Assembly: GCF_905397435.1 (NCBI RefSeq) | Contig: NZ_CAJPVI010000011.1 | Location: 107,353-171,352, forward strand | Direction of reading: 5' to 3' | Length of the DNA stretch: 64,000 nt | DNA from: Cupriavidus numazuensis | GTDB lineage: Bacteria > Pseudomonadota > Gammaproteobacteria > Burkholderiales > Burkholderiaceae | Translations under genes and position numbers: made by a program | The notes under the pieces: model-generated | Seen by the model: the letters and a program-made list of their open reading frames with translations, nothing else | What the model was told of the DNA's origin: nothing | Database searches by the model: none | Shown here: positions 8,300 through 17,567 of the stretch, piece by piece | Numbering within the stretch: position 1 is the stretch's first letter | Layout of the letters: each line of letters begins with the position of its first letter

Positions 8300-9079
8300 T
8301 CAGCCCACCAGCGCCTTGGTGGCCAGGTACAGCACCGAAGGCCCGAGCAGGCAACCCAGCCCCGTGTGGAACGTGGCCACCAGCGCGCCATAGGGCACCA
8401 GCCGGCGATCCGTGGCGGCCAGGCCGGCCGATACACCGCTGACCGTGCCGGCGAGTCCGCCGAACACCATCGCCGCGCGCGGGTTGTTCAGGCCCAGGAA
8501 GCCGGCCGCGAACGGCGTGCCGATCATCACGATGATGGCCTTGACCAGGCCCGTGGCAATCGACAGCGCCATTACGTCGGAACTGGCGCCCAGCGCCGCG
8601 CCCGTCACGGGGCCAACGATGTAGGTCACCGCGCCGGCGCCGATGGTCGTCATGCTGACCGCATCGTTGTAGCCGAACGCCCGCGCTACCAGCGCGCCGA
8701 CGATGAACGGGACCACGGTGCCCAGCAGCAGGGACACGGCACCCACCATGCCGGCCTTGCGTGCCTCGCGCACCTGCACCTCGAAGGCCGTGGCGACAAT
8801 GGCAAAGTCGCGCAGCATGGCACCGCCCATCAGGCCGATGCCCGAGAACAGCGCGAAATCGGCCATCCCTTTTTCCTTGCCGGTCACCACGCCGCCGTAA
8901 TACGCCAGCGCAAGGCCGATCATGATGGCGATGGCCGAGGCATGCAGGCGCCCCTTCGTGAGCCGTTTCGAGATCTGCGAGGACACCCACATCACGATGC
9001 CGACGGTAGCGAATGCCGTCACGAGACCGTTATGGAGCAGGACGTTATCGAACATCATGGCCGGAGCAGCGATAGTCAT
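8300..9079 (-). CDS. madM: Malonate transporter subunit MadM
   Basis: A 259-residue, highly hydrophobic protein matching the larger subunit of the two-component Na+-dependent malonate carrier first known from Malonomonas. It has about eight membrane segments; MTTIGAGAVTYIVGPVTGAA and NPRAAMVFGGLAGTVSGVSA are typical. The ATG at 9079 is supported by GGGAG seven bases upstream, and the longer frame upstream is not credible. It lies 13 bases after madL, so the two are co-translated. No malonate decarboxylase (mdc) genes are nearby, so imported malonate must be handled by genes elsewhere. Confidence 0.87.
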   Translation of the reverse strand: MTIAAPAMMFDNVLLHNGLVTAFATVGIVMWVSSQISKRLTKGRLHASAIAIMIGLALAYYGGVVTGKEKGMADFALFSGIGLMGGAMLRDFAIVATAFEVQVREARKAGMVGAVSLLLGTVVPFIVGALVARAFGYNDAVSMTTIGAGAVTYIVGPVTGAALGASSDVMALSIATGLVKAIIVMIGTPFAAGFLGLNNPRAAMVFGGLAGTVSGVSAGLAATDRRLVPYGALVATFHTGLGCLLGPSVLYLATKALVG

Positions 9080-9092
9080 GGCGTTCTCCCGC

Positions 9093-9488
9093 TTATTTCG
9101 AAGCTGCTTCGGCCGCCAACGGCGGCAGGGGCTCGTGGTCGCCGGTGCGGCTGAGCAGTGCAATCAGGCAGGCGCAGGCTGCCGCCGCCAGGATTGCCGA
9201 CAGCAACGCCACCGGGCCGCCGCGCAGCGCCGCCACCACGTTCTGCTGGGCCGCCATCGCCACCACCACGGGGATATACATCGCGCCCCAGAATCCCACG
9301 CCGGCTTCGGTCTCCTTCGGCATCAGGCCCCGGTCATGCAGGTAGAGCCGCAGGAATATCAGCAGCAGCATGGCGATGCCCACGCCGCCGACGTTGGACT
9401 TGACGCCGATGGCGGCGCCCAGCAGGTCGCCAAGGTAGAGGCCCACCAGATGGCAGATGGCCAGTAGCGCGGTTCCGTAGATGATCAT
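9093..9488 (-). CDS. madL: Malonate transporter subunit MadL
   Basis: A 131-residue membrane protein with about four hydrophobic segments, the small subunit of the MadLM malonate:Na+ symporter. The start MIIYGTALLAICHLVGLYLG and the segment GVKSNVGGVGIAMLLLIF are characteristic. The ATG at 9488 has TAGGAGACACC immediately upstream as the ribosome-binding site. It is the first gene of madL-madM and possibly the 90-residue frame at 8003. No divergent regulator of the MdcR or MatR type is adjacent. Confidence 0.87.
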   Translation of the reverse strand: MIIYGTALLAICHLVGLYLGDLLGAAIGVKSNVGGVGIAMLLLIFLRLYLHDRGLMPKETEAGVGFWGAMYIPVVVAMAAQQNVVAALRGGPVALLSAILAAAACACLIALLSRTGDHEPLPPLAAEAASK

Positions 9489-9850
9489 GGTGTCTCCTAG
9501 TTGCTGTTTTTAGGCGCCGCCCTCAAGAGGCCGGACATTTGCAGCCAACTGTACGAATCGCGCTTGTGTGCATCAATCAACCAGTGACGCACGACCGTTA
9601 CGGTGCGGTTAAGCGTTCTGTCGCGACAACCAAGGAAATAAGTGCACTCCGACTCACAGCACTCGCATACGAAAACATCCGGTGTCGCCATCGCGATCCG
9701 CGATGGCACGCTCTCGACTCATTGATTTGCCGGCCGCCTGCCGGCCGTCATCTCATCGTGAGGGACGGGCAAACCGCTGCAAAGCAACGATTCGCCATTG
9801 CACCATCGCGTATCGAGATGGCAGGGACTCAGGTTGCTGGCGGGTTTTCT
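9489..9850. other. Intergenic region upstream of madL
   Basis: No supportable gene. It must carry the madL promoter and the end of the leftward hydrolase transcript. It contains a perfect 9-bp inverted repeat GCCATCGCG / CGCGATGGC with a 3-base spacer at 9687-9707, about 200 bases upstream of madL. This could be a regulator site or part of a terminator for the hydrolase gene, although no T-run follows. Confidence 0.4.
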
Positions 9851-10714
9851 CTACCCAGCCAACGCCGCAACGGCCCGGTTGAACGCGCCGGGGTTGGCGA
9901 TATTCATGCCGTGGGAGGCTCCGACAATGGTCTGACGCGCCGCGCCTCCGATCCATTCCTGGAGGGTCTCGACCGTGCTGCGGAACATGCGCGGGCTCTT
10001 TTGCCCATCGATCAGCAACGTCGGGCACTGGATTTCACGGGCAGCTTCGCGTGTGTAGGCGGGCAACGGGTCACGCATCTGCTTCGGCAGTGTGAGCGCA
10101 TTATCGAGCGCCATCGTACGGAAGCTCTGCGAACTCTTGCCCCAGAAACCGGGCATGGTGACCGAGTCGACAAACAGATTGAGACCGGCATCGAATTCGC
10201 CGTGGTCGATCAGTGTTGCGGCCTTGGCCCTCAACGCCTGGATGGCCGGCGGCAGCTTGGCGGCCGCTGCTTGCGGCGTTGTCTGCAATGGGCCGCCTGG
10301 ATCGGCGAGCGTGAGTGTCTTCACCAGATGGGGGTATTCGCGCGCCAGATGAAACGTAATGCAGCCGCCACGCGAGTGGCCGACCAGATGGACCGGCCCC
10401 AGACCCAGCGCCTGGATGAACTCCGCCATCTCGGCGACGTGCGCCTCCCAACTGAAGTCGCCGCGACCGAATGCGCCGGTTTCGGGCCAGTAGTGACCCA
10501 GGCTCGGCGCGAAGCAGCGGAAGTGCTTCGACAGCGATGCGAGCTGCGGGTCCCAATAGCGGTAGTCGCACAGCGACCCGTGCACAAATACCATCGGCTC
10601 GCCACTCCCCGCCTCCACGTAGGGAACGGAGATGCCTGAGGCAGTGGAGACAAAAGAGGGTTGGGGCCAGGCACCGGCAAGTGCCAGGGTAGTCAGGGGC
10701 GCTCGTGCGTTCAT
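9851..10714 (-). CDS. Alpha/beta hydrolase
   Basis: A 287-residue alpha/beta-hydrolase fold protein. The oxyanion region MVFVHGSLCDYRYWDPQL, nucleophile elbow GHSRGG (Ser114), acid residue in LLIDGQKSP and a catalytic His in GASHGMN are all present in order. Such enzymes hydrolyse esters, lactones or C-C bonds of ring-cleavage products. It is divergently transcribed from the LysR gene at 10818 with a 103-base gap, the classic arrangement of a LysR regulator and its target. A weakly hydrophobic N-terminus could be a signal peptide, but no clear cleavage site is seen. Confidence 0.82.
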   Translation of the reverse strand: MNARAPLTTLALAGAWPQPSFVSTASGISVPYVEAGSGEPMVFVHGSLCDYRYWDPQLASLSKHFRCFAPSLGHYWPETGAFGRGDFSWEAHVAEMAEFIQALGLGPVHLVGHSRGGCITFHLAREYPHLVKTLTLADPGGPLQTTPQAAAAKLPPAIQALRAKAATLIDHGEFDAGLNLFVDSVTMPGFWGKSSQSFRTMALDNALTLPKQMRDPLPAYTREAAREIQCPTLLIDGQKSPRMFRSTVETLQEWIGGAARQTIVGASHGMNIANPGAFNRAVAALAG

Positions 10715-10786
10715 TGGGTGACTCCGTTTTGCAAACTTTGCTGCACCGCACGAAAAAAGAAAATCGCATAATATTGATGGAATCCT

Positions 10787-10799
10787 TCAGAATTTCTGA
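10787..10799. promoter_or_regulatory. Candidate LysR-type binding site
   Basis: The sequence TCAGAATTTCTGA is a perfect 6-bp inverted repeat around one central base. It lies in the 103-base gap between the divergent hydrolase and LysR genes, 19 bases before the LysR start codon. The location and symmetry fit a regulator or autoregulatory site, but the T-N11-A spacing is not strict. Confidence 0.4.
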
Positions 10800-10817
10800 T
10801 ACCTCGCGGAAGAACGC

Positions 10818-11681
10818 ATGACCACTGAGATGAAAGCCCTCGACGTCGACGTCCTGACCATGATCATTGCCGTCGCAGACTCGGGCACCATCAGCCGGGC
10901 TGCCGACCTCGTGCATCGCTCCCAATCGGCGGTGAGCATGCAGATCAAGACGCTGGAATCGGCCCTCGGCAAAGCGCTCTTCGTACGCAAGCCGCGCAGC
11001 GTGATCCCGACGCAGGACGGAGAGGTCCTGCTGGCGTATGCGCGCCGGATCATTGCCCTCCGCGATGAGGCGTGGGCAGCGATCGTGCGGCCCGACGTCA
11101 CGGGCCGCGTGGTGATCGGCGTACCTGACGATTACGCATCATCGCTGTTCCCGCCGATTCTGAAGAAGTTCTCGGCCACCTACCCCAAGGTCGAAATCCA
11201 GGTGATCGGGCTGCCTAGCGTCGCGCTCGCGCCGATGCTGCGCGATGGCACGGTGGATCTCGTCTGCGCGACGCGCGTCAAAGGGCTGACCGGCGAGTTT
11301 CTGCGGCATGAGCCGATGGTGTGGGCGACCGACCCGGGCTCCACGGAAATCTGGCGAGAGCGGCCCCTCCCCATCGCCGTGTTCCTGCCTGGAAGCGTCG
11401 CACGCGAAAAGGCGATTCGAAGCCTTGAGCGCGCAAAGATTGCGTATCGCACCTCCTACGAGAGTCCCAGCCTGCTGGGCCTGCTGACGATGGCCCGAGC
11501 CGGCCTTGCCATCACCCCGCTGGCACAGTGCGCGGTGCCGCCCGACTTTACGCTGCTCGGGGCTGCGCAGGGCCTGCCAGAGATCGGGACGCTCGAGATC
11601 GTGTTGGCGCGCAGTGTCACGTCGAACCGGCCGCCCTGCGATTTTCTTGCGGAACGCATCGTGGCCGAGTTGCACGCATGA
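10818..11681 (+). CDS. LysR-family transcriptional regulator
   Basis: A 287-residue LysR regulator: N-terminal winged helix-turn-helix at about 8-66 (VADSGTISRAADLVHRSQSA VSMQ region, then LESALGKALFVRKPR) followed by a periplasmic-binding-protein-like effector domain from about 95 (GRVVIGVPDDYASSLFPPIL). The length is normal, though the C-terminus is slightly short. It is divergent from the alpha/beta hydrolase gene and upstream of a Bug-type binding protein gene, so either could be its target. The effector is unknown. Confidence 0.87.
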   Translation: MTTEMKALDVDVLTMIIAVADSGTISRAADLVHRSQSAVSMQIKTLESALGKALFVRKPRSVIPTQDGEVLLAYARRIIALRDEAWAAIVRPDVTGRVVIGVPDDYASSLFPPILKKFSATYPKVEIQVIGLPSVALAPMLRDGTVDLVCATRVKGLTGEFLRHEPMVWATDPGSTEIWRERPLPIAVFLPGSVAREKAIRSLERAKIAYRTSYESPSLLGLLTMARAGLAITPLAQCAVPPDFTLLGAAQGLPEIGTLEIVLARSVTSNRPPCDFLAERIVAELHA

Positions 11682-11881
11682 ACTGATAGCAAGCCAGCCC
11701 GGAGGCCTCGCGCAAAGCCATTGCCGTGTCCGCACGCAGGCGGTCGCTGATCGCACACTCCCTGCATGGCATGCGGCCGATTGCGGGCTTCCGGCGAAAT
11801 TCGCCCTGGCACCCTCCGGCATAATCGGCCTGCGGATTGACCGCGAGAACCCCCGGCAAACGCGGGGGAAGATTTGTTCCA

Positions 11882-12883
11882 ATGCAGGAGACGCAGTTGA
11901 GTATCAAGAACTCCGTGGCGCGCGGCGCACGACTGGCGACACTCGCCATCACAGGCATGGTTCTGGGCCACACCGCTTTTGCCGCCGACGCGTGGCCGAC
12001 CAAGCCGATCAAGGTCATTGTTCCCTATACGCCCGGCGGGTCGACCGACACGGTGTCCCGCGTCGTGTTCGAGAAGGTCGCGCAAAGCCTCGGCCAGCCG
12101 ATCATTATCGAGAACAAGCCAGGCGCAAACAGCACGCTGGGCGTTGGCGTCGCCGCACGCTCGGCGCCGGACGGCTATACCTTTGTCTCGGTGCTTGCGG
12201 CCTACAGCGCCAACATGTCGCTGTATTCCAAGCTCAGCTACAAGCCTTCGGACCTCGTGCCGGTGGCGGAGATGGCGGAACTGCCCCTGTTCCTGTTCTC
12301 GAGCAAGAAGCTGCCCGTCAAGACCGTTCGTGAACTGGTCGACTACGGCAAGAAGCATCCGGACACGCTGACTTTCGGCTCCAGCGGTGTAGGCAGCTCG
12401 GCACATCTGACCGGCGAGCGCCTGGCCATGGAATCGAAGGTCAAGATGACTCACATTCCCTACAACGGCAGCGCACCGATCCTGCCGGCGCTCATCTCCG
12501 GCGAGGTGTCGGTCGCCTTCGATCCGCTGCTGGTTCCGATGCCCCACGTGAAGTCCGGCAAGATCAATGTTCTGGCCGTCGCTTCGGCCAAGCGCTGGCC
12601 GGGCGAGCCGAATATCCCGACCATGGAAGAGTCGGGCTTCCCGGGCTTCGTCATGAGTTCCTGGACGGGCCTGCTCGCGCCCGCCGGCACACCGGCGCCG
12701 GTGGTTGACCGCATGGCGAAGGAAATTGCCGCCGCCACACGCAGCCCGGACGTGGCGAAGAAACTGACCGACCTCGGCTTCGTGCCCGTGGGCGGTACTT
12801 CCGAGGACTTCCGCAAGCTGATCGAGCGCGATATCGCGCGCTATGGCCAGATCGTCAAGGCGGGAAAGATCACCCTCGACTGA
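11882..12883 (+). CDS. Bug/TctC-family periplasmic substrate-binding protein
   Basis: A 333-residue protein of the tripartite tricarboxylate receptor (Bug) family, which binds carboxylates and related small molecules in the periplasm. It has a probable signal peptide (to about residue 35, ending HTAFAADAWP), then WPTKPIKVIVPYTPGGSTDT, the first ligand-loop motif of the family, and VKMTHIPYNGSAP, the second. The start at 11882 is followed closely by the basic signal n-region; a longer in-frame start at 11837 is less likely. No tctAB membrane genes are adjacent; orphan Bug genes are common in Burkholderiales. Confidence 0.88.
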   Translation: MQETQLSIKNSVARGARLATLAITGMVLGHTAFAADAWPTKPIKVIVPYTPGGSTDTVSRVVFEKVAQSLGQPIIIENKPGANSTLGVGVAARSAPDGYTFVSVLAAYSANMSLYSKLSYKPSDLVPVAEMAELPLFLFSSKKLPVKTVRELVDYGKKHPDTLTFGSSGVGSSAHLTGERLAMESKVKMTHIPYNGSAPILPALISGEVSVAFDPLLVPMPHVKSGKINVLAVASAKRWPGEPNIPTMEESGFPGFVMSSWTGLLAPAGTPAPVVDRMAKEIAAATRSPDVAKKLTDLGFVPVGGTSEDFRKLIERDIARYGQIVKAGKITLD

Positions 12884-13018
12884 GAGGCCTCAGTGTGGGC
12901 GACGAGCGGGTAAGCGATGGCATGGCTGTCGCCCGCTTTCCCCGCACGTGAGATCGATCGCTGGCGCACGAACCTGCGGGCCCGGCAAGCCACATCACGC
13001 CGACCGGGAAGGTGCAGC

Positions 13019-14077
13019 CTATCGGGGCACCGCGGCACTTGCAGCGCGGCTTTCCTTGGGACTACATCCGAACTGCGTCTGATACCAGCGCGAGAATCCG
13101 CTTGGCGCAGAAAAGCCGAGCAGCGTCGCCACCTCGGTAAATGGTCGATCGCTCTCGACGACATGACGCATTGCGAGTTCCACGCGGATGTCGTTGACGA
13201 TCGATGAGAAGCTCTGCCCCTGCTCCGCCAGCCGGCGCTGGACCGTGCGGCAGACCACGCCGAGATTTTCCGCGACCTGCTCGACGCTGCAGCGCCCGCC
13301 GGGCAACAGCAGCAGGATCGTGCGCCGCACGTCGTCAAGCATGGTCGTCTGCCGCGCCGCGGCTGACTCGTCGATCAGACGCTGCGCGTAGCGCGCCATG
13401 GCCGGATCGGCCCACGGGTTGCGCGCATCGAGATCGGACTTTGCGCAGACGATGCCATTGAAATCGCAATTGAATGCGACGTTCGGGCCAAAGAACCGCT
13501 GGTGCGTACTGAGGTCGCGCGGGGCCGGGTGCTCGAAGCATACGCGCTGCGGCTGCCAGTCCGGCTTGATGAGCTGGCGTATCAACCGCACCATGACCCC
13601 CAGTGCCAGTTCAACCCGTTGGCGCGTTGGCTGGTGTGCGCTGCCGGCGATCAGCACCTCGCGAATGATTACCCGTCCACCACACTCCTCGACTGCCAGT
13701 GACTTCGCGCCGTTGAGAATCGATTGGTAGCGCATCAACATGCCGAGCGCGTCGCGCAGCGTCGCCTGGTCGCGGATCAGCATGCCTACCGGTCCGAGGT
13801 TGGACAACAGGCGCGACTCGGCCATGCTCAATCCAAAACTCTCGTTGCCTGACAGCGTTGCAGAGATCTGGAGCAGCCGCCCGAAACGATCGACCTGAAT
13901 CATGAGATCCGGCTCGCGCAGTACGCTCGGACTGATGCCGGCGTCAAACATCATCCGCAGCGGATCGAGCCCGCCGGCACGCGCAACTTCACAGTAGTTG
14001 GTAAGGGCTGCGGCGCGGACAAGTAACGACATCGGGGGCTGACCAGAAAATGACAGCTCATGGTAATTCGCGGTCAT
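13019..14077 (-). CDS. AraC-family regulator with Arabinose_bd-type N-terminal domain
   Basis: A 352-residue regulator. The N-terminal 200 or so residues match the arabinose-binding-like domain of the OruR/ArgR group (LTNYCEVARAGGLDPLRMMF, GNESFGLSMAESRLLSNLG, RVCFEHPAP). The C-terminal AraC helix-turn-helix pair is at about 245-345 (VEQVAENLGVVCRTVQRRLA and FTEVATLLGFSAPSGFSRWY). It is convergent with the Bug gene and divergent from the DsbA-like gene at 14292; a 214-base gap separates them. The target is unknown. Confidence 0.86.
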   Translation of the reverse strand: MTANYHELSFSGQPPMSLLVRAAALTNYCEVARAGGLDPLRMMFDAGISPSVLREPDLMIQVDRFGRLLQISATLSGNESFGLSMAESRLLSNLGPVGMLIRDQATLRDALGMLMRYQSILNGAKSLAVEECGGRVIIREVLIAGSAHQPTRQRVELALGVMVRLIRQLIKPDWQPQRVCFEHPAPRDLSTHQRFFGPNVAFNCDFNGIVCAKSDLDARNPWADPAMARYAQRLIDESAAARQTTMLDDVRRTILLLLPGGRCSVEQVAENLGVVCRTVQRRLAEQGQSFSSIVNDIRVELAMRHVVESDRPFTEVATLLGFSAPSGFSRWYQTQFGCSPKESRAASAAVPR

Positions 14078-14291
14078 GCATTGTCAAGCGGGACTAACCC
14101 GTCACGAAACGCCGGTCACCAGCCACTGACATCAGTGTCTTCTCCGAATCCGCAACGATGAGGTCCATTGTTTCCTGCGGCAGCGGCTGCTGTCACAAAA
14201 GGCCAAGTGCCTGGCACCTGATGCAAAGCGTGAAGTATTGCCATGCAGGATGATCTGACATGGGAAAAAAGATCACTCAAAGGAAAAGGAA

Positions 14292-14939
14292 ATGACTCAA
14301 GCACTCCGGATCGACTTTGTCTCTGATATTGCCTGCCCGTGGTGTGCCATCGGCTTGTCGTCGCTCAAGCACGCGTTGGAGCAACTCGGGGACGAAGTGG
14401 ATGCCGAAGTCGTCGTGCGTTCGTTCGAACTGAACCCGGATATGCCGCCGGAAGGCCAGACCCTTCTCGACTACGCGAGCAGGAAGCATGGCAGTACCGC
14501 TACGCAAGTCGCAGAGAGGCAGGCGCTGATTCGCGAACGCGGCGCAAGCGCTGGTTTCGACTTCGCGCCCAGGACCCATGTCTACAACACCTTTGACGGT
14601 CATCGGCTGCTGCATTGGGCCGGCACACAGGGCGAGGCGCTGGCGCTCAAGGAGGCGCTGCTGAAGGCATATCACGGTAACGGAAAGGACCTCAGCAATC
14701 ACGGGGTATTGCTGGAAGCGGTCCAATCTGTGGGGCTCGATGCCGCCCAGGCGCGGCGTGTGCTTGAGAGCAGCGATTATGCGGATGAGGTGCGCCGCGA
14801 AGTGGCGGAGTTCCGGTCGATGGGTATCAACTCCGTGCCGTCGATCCTCTTCGACAACCGCTACCTTGTCACGGGCGGACAGCCGGCCGAAGCCTTTGTG
14901 CAGATCATCCGCGACGTGCTGGCGAAGCGGCAAGGCTGA
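14292..14939 (+). CDS. DsbA-family oxidoreductase (FrnE-like)
   Basis: A 215-residue cytoplasmic thioredoxin-fold protein of the DsbA/FrnE/2-hydroxychromene-2-carboxylate isomerase superfamily. The redox motif CPWC is at residues 15-18, right after the first strand (IDFVSDIACPWCAIG), and the cis-proline loop GINSVPSIL is near residue 180. No signal peptide is seen. FrnE-type proteins act in disulfide handling or polyketide tailoring, and the CxxC favours a redox rather than isomerase role. The AAAGGAAAAGGAA before ATG 14292 is a good ribosome-binding site. It is divergent from the AraC-type regulator. Confidence 0.84.
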   Translation: MTQALRIDFVSDIACPWCAIGLSSLKHALEQLGDEVDAEVVVRSFELNPDMPPEGQTLLDYASRKHGSTATQVAERQALIRERGASAGFDFAPRTHVYNTFDGHRLLHWAGTQGEALALKEALLKAYHGNGKDLSNHGVLLEAVQSVGLDAAQARRVLESSDYADEVRREVAEFRSMGINSVPSILFDNRYLVTGGQPAEAFVQIIRDVLAKRQG

Positions 14940-15019
14940 CGGCGGCGAACATCGCGGCATCGGCCCGGTCAGGCGCTCGATGAGCGGGCCCAGCTACCAG
15001 CACCGGGCCGCGTCTCTGC

Positions 15020-15589
15020 TCAGAGTTCCCGAACGAGTTCCTCTGCCAGCGGCCAGGTTCCATAGCCATCTGCCGGTCCCAGATGTCCGACTTCCCCGGC
15101 ATCGACGAACCGGCTGCCCCAGGCCTGCGCCAACTCGCGGATTCGTTCGAACTTGCCAAGCGGATCATTGCGGCTCGCGACCACGATGCTCGGGAATTTC
15201 AGGGGCCGCCGCGGAATGGGGGTCCATCCCTCATCCGCCAGCGTCTGCGGCTCTGCGTATCCGGGCGGCAACGGGCTATCGAAGTCGGCCGGCGCGGCAA
15301 GCAATACGCCCTGCACCGCGCACTGCGTCTCCTGTGCCCAGTGAACGGTGATCAGGCAGCCCACGCTATGGCCAACGAGAATGACCGGCCCCGAGATGCT
15401 GCTGACGACACGCTCGAGGTTCTCCACCCTGGCACGGCGCAACCTCTTGTCGTGATCAATCTGCGGTACGATGCGCACCGCTCTTCCCTGCTGCTGCAAG
15501 CGTTCTGCCAACAGCGACTGCCAGTGCTCCGGCATGTGGTCGCGAAAGCCGGGAACAATCACAACCGTTGGTTGATTTCCGGATGTCAT
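15020..15589 (-). CDS. RBBP9/YdeN-type serine hydrolase
   Basis: A 189-residue small alpha/beta hydrolase of the RBBP9/YdeN family. It begins TVVIVPGFRDHMPEHWQS, has the nucleophile elbow GHSVGC (Ser75), the acid loop in VVASRNDPLG and the catalytic His in GEVGHLGPADGYGTWP, all typical. ATG 15589 was chosen because family homology starts eight residues later; a longer frame to 15691 adds non-homologous sequence. The substrate is unknown. It is convergent with the DsbA-like gene and follows the quinone-reductase-like gene in the same direction. Confidence 0.83.
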   Translation of the reverse strand: MTSGNQPTVVIVPGFRDHMPEHWQSLLAERLQQQGRAVRIVPQIDHDKRLRRARVENLERVVSSISGPVILVGHSVGCLITVHWAQETQCAVQGVLLAAPADFDSPLPPGYAEPQTLADEGWTPIPRRPLKFPSIVVASRNDPLGKFERIRELAQAWGSRFVDAGEVGHLGPADGYGTWPLAEELVREL

Positions 15590-15641
15590 GAGCTTTGTAT
15601 TCCTCGTTTGGTTTGAAGATGCGTGAGTACAGACGTGGCCG

Positions 15642-16661
15642 TCAGCGAGCACGGTCACTGTCGCCCTGCGCCGTATCACATCGAACAACAACGGTGCCCA
15701 GCTTGCTGCCCGCTTCGACAGCCTGGTGAGCCTTCACGGTGTCTCGCAAGTCGAACACGCTGTCGACGGCGTGAATGGCATCCGGGACGTCATGCATCCA
15801 GCGCGACAAGCCTTCCTGCGCGATCCAGCGCATCTCATAGGGCAAGCCCGGCAGATAGAGTCCCTGCAGACAGAGGTTCTTGCGAATCAGCGTGACCAAC
15901 GGAACCGCCTGCTCGAGGCCGGCACCGCTGGCATACGAGACCCATTGCGCACGACTGGCGGCTACCTGAAAGCACAGCCCCGAATTGACGATGGCATTGA
16001 CATCGACGATGTGGTCAACGCCTTGCCCGTGAGTGGCATCAAGAATCCGCTGCGCGGCATCCGGTGCAAGGTAGTCGATCACTGCGTCGGCGCCGCCAGC
16101 TGCGGCGTGGGCGGCCTTGCGTTCGGAGCTGGTGGTGGCAATGACATGCGCCCCGCCCCACTTGGCGAGTTGCACAGCGTAGTGTCCAACAGCTCCCGCA
16201 CCGCCGGTAATGAGCACGTACTTGCCCTGGATGGCGCCGCGCTGGAACAGGCTGATATAAGCCGTCATCGCCGGAATGCCCAGACAGGCACCCTGTGCGA
16301 AGTCCAGATGCTCGGGCAGTGGCGAGGTCAACTCGTGCGGCACGCAGATGTACTCGGCCGCCGTACCGAACGGACGCCCGCGCTGTCCGAAATGCAGCCA
16401 GACCCGCGTGCCCAGCATCTTCTGATCGACGCCGTGCCCCAACTTATCGATCACGCCCGCGCCATCGCTATTCGGAATGATGCGCGGGAACTCCATGCCA
16501 CCATGCATGCGTCCGGCGCGCCTGTTTGCATCGGCCGGGTTAACGGCCGACGCATGGAGCCGCACGCGGACTTCGCCGGGGGCCGGTTGCGGCGTGGGCA
16601 GATCGCCAAACGCCAATACATCCTCCGCCCGCCCTTGTTGTTCGTACCAGATCGCCTTCAT
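15642..16661 (-). CDS. NADPH:quinone reductase-like MDR oxidoreductase
   Basis: A 339-residue zinc-independent medium-chain dehydrogenase/reductase. A GroES-like domain (1-130, with PTPQPAPGEVRVRLHASAVN) is followed by a Rossmann domain with VLITGGAGAVGHYAVQLAKW for NADPH. The catalytic-zinc cysteine and structural-zinc cysteines of alcohol dehydrogenases are missing, which fits quinone oxidoreductases and enoyl reductases. It lies 60 bases downstream of the TauD-like gene and may be co-transcribed with it. The physiological substrate is not evident. Confidence 0.85.
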   Translation of the reverse strand: MKAIWYEQQGRAEDVLAFGDLPTPQPAPGEVRVRLHASAVNPADANRRAGRMHGGMEFPRIIPNSDGAGVIDKLGHGVDQKMLGTRVWLHFGQRGRPFGTAAEYICVPHELTSPLPEHLDFAQGACLGIPAMTAYISLFQRGAIQGKYVLITGGAGAVGHYAVQLAKWGGAHVIATTSSERKAAHAAAGGADAVIDYLAPDAAQRILDATHGQGVDHIVDVNAIVNSGLCFQVAASRAQWVSYASGAGLEQAVPLVTLIRKNLCLQGLYLPGLPYEMRWIAQEGLSRWMHDVPDAIHAVDSVFDLRDTVKAHQAVEAGSKLGTVVVRCDTAQGDSDRAR

Positions 16662-16721
16662 GGTGTCTTTGTCCCGTTGCGCGTGGCGCGCAACAAGTCG
16701 TTCTGCCAGCCTGGCGTCGAA

Positions 16722-17567
16722 TCAGTAAGGGATATCACCGACAATGCCCGCGCGCTCCATCTTGCGCGGCGCCGGATAGTAGTCGTTGACGGCATAGTGC
16801 TGCGTGCTGCGGTTGTCCCAGACCGCAACGTCGCCCTCCTGCCAGGCCCAGCGCACCTGGTATTCGGGAATGGTGGCGCGGCTGGTCAGGTAGTTGAGCA
16901 GCAGGGAGGCTCCTGGCGACTTGTCGATGCCGTGGCGCACGTTGTCCGGCGTGCTGTAGTTGGTGAAGTGCGTCGTGAACGAGGCGCCGACGAACAGGAT
17001 CTTCTCCCCGGTCTCGGGATGGGTGCGCACCACCGGATGTTCCACCGGAGGATGATCCTGGGCCAGCCTGGCGCGGTTCTCCGGCGTCATGACTGCGCCG
17101 AAGCTGTGTTCGATGCTGGCCCTGGCGCGTAGCCCGTCGATCTTCTTCTTGATGTCATCGGGCAGTTCCTCATACGCCTTCACCATGTTGACCCAGATGG
17201 TGTCGCCGCCGATCTCGGGACATTCCAGGCAGCGCAGCACTGCGCCCATGGCCGGATTGGGACGCCACAGGCCGTCGCAGTGATAGCTGTTCTCAAAGCT
17301 GTGCGGGTTGTCGCTGCGGTAGACCTTCACGAGGCCCGGGTGATCGGGAACGCTGCCGACAACCGGATGATCTTCGAGCTTGCCGAAACTGCTGGCGAAG
17401 GCCAAGTGATCGGCACGGGTGATCTCCTGCTTGCGAAAGAAGAGCACCCGGTGCTTGAGCAGCGCCGCCCTGATCTCGGCGAAGCGTGCCGGATCGCGTG
17501 CCGCCTCGCCGAGGTTCACGCCGGAAATCTCGGCACCGATGGCGGGGGTGATTTGCCTGATCTTCAT
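16722..17567 (-). CDS. TauD/TfdA-family Fe(II)/2-oxoglutarate dioxygenase
   Basis: A 281-residue protein of normal TauD length. The facial triad is complete: His96 and Asp98 in SYHCDGLWRP and the distal His257 in RSTQHYAVNDYYP, followed by Arg268/Arg272, which would bind 2-oxoglutarate. Members hydroxylate taurine, aryloxyacetates, carnitine precursors and similar compounds, often releasing an aldehyde and an oxyanion. It is divergent from the BKACE gene at 17784; both may share the 216-base promoter region. The adjacent BKACE and SDR suggest oxidation of a hydroxy or amino acid chain. Confidence 0.87.
   Translation of the reverse strand: MKIRQITPAIGAEISGVNLGEAARDPARFAEIRAALLKHRVLFFRKQEITRADHLAFASSFGKLEDHPVVGSVPDHPGLVKVYRSDNPHSFENSYHCDGLWRPNPAMGAVLRCLECPEIGGDTIWVNMVKAYEELPDDIKKKIDGLRARASIEHSFGAVMTPENRARLAQDHPPVEHPVVRTHPETGEKILFVGASFTTHFTNYSTPDNVRHGIDKSPGASLLLNYLTSRATIPEYQVRWAWQEGDVAVWDNRSTQHYAVNDYYPAPRKMERAGIVGDIPY

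Noticed and set aside
9497..9709. Possible 70-residue gene upstream of madL
   Set aside because: No ribosome-binding site or conserved feature; it contains a 9-bp inverted repeat more in keeping with regulatory DNA.
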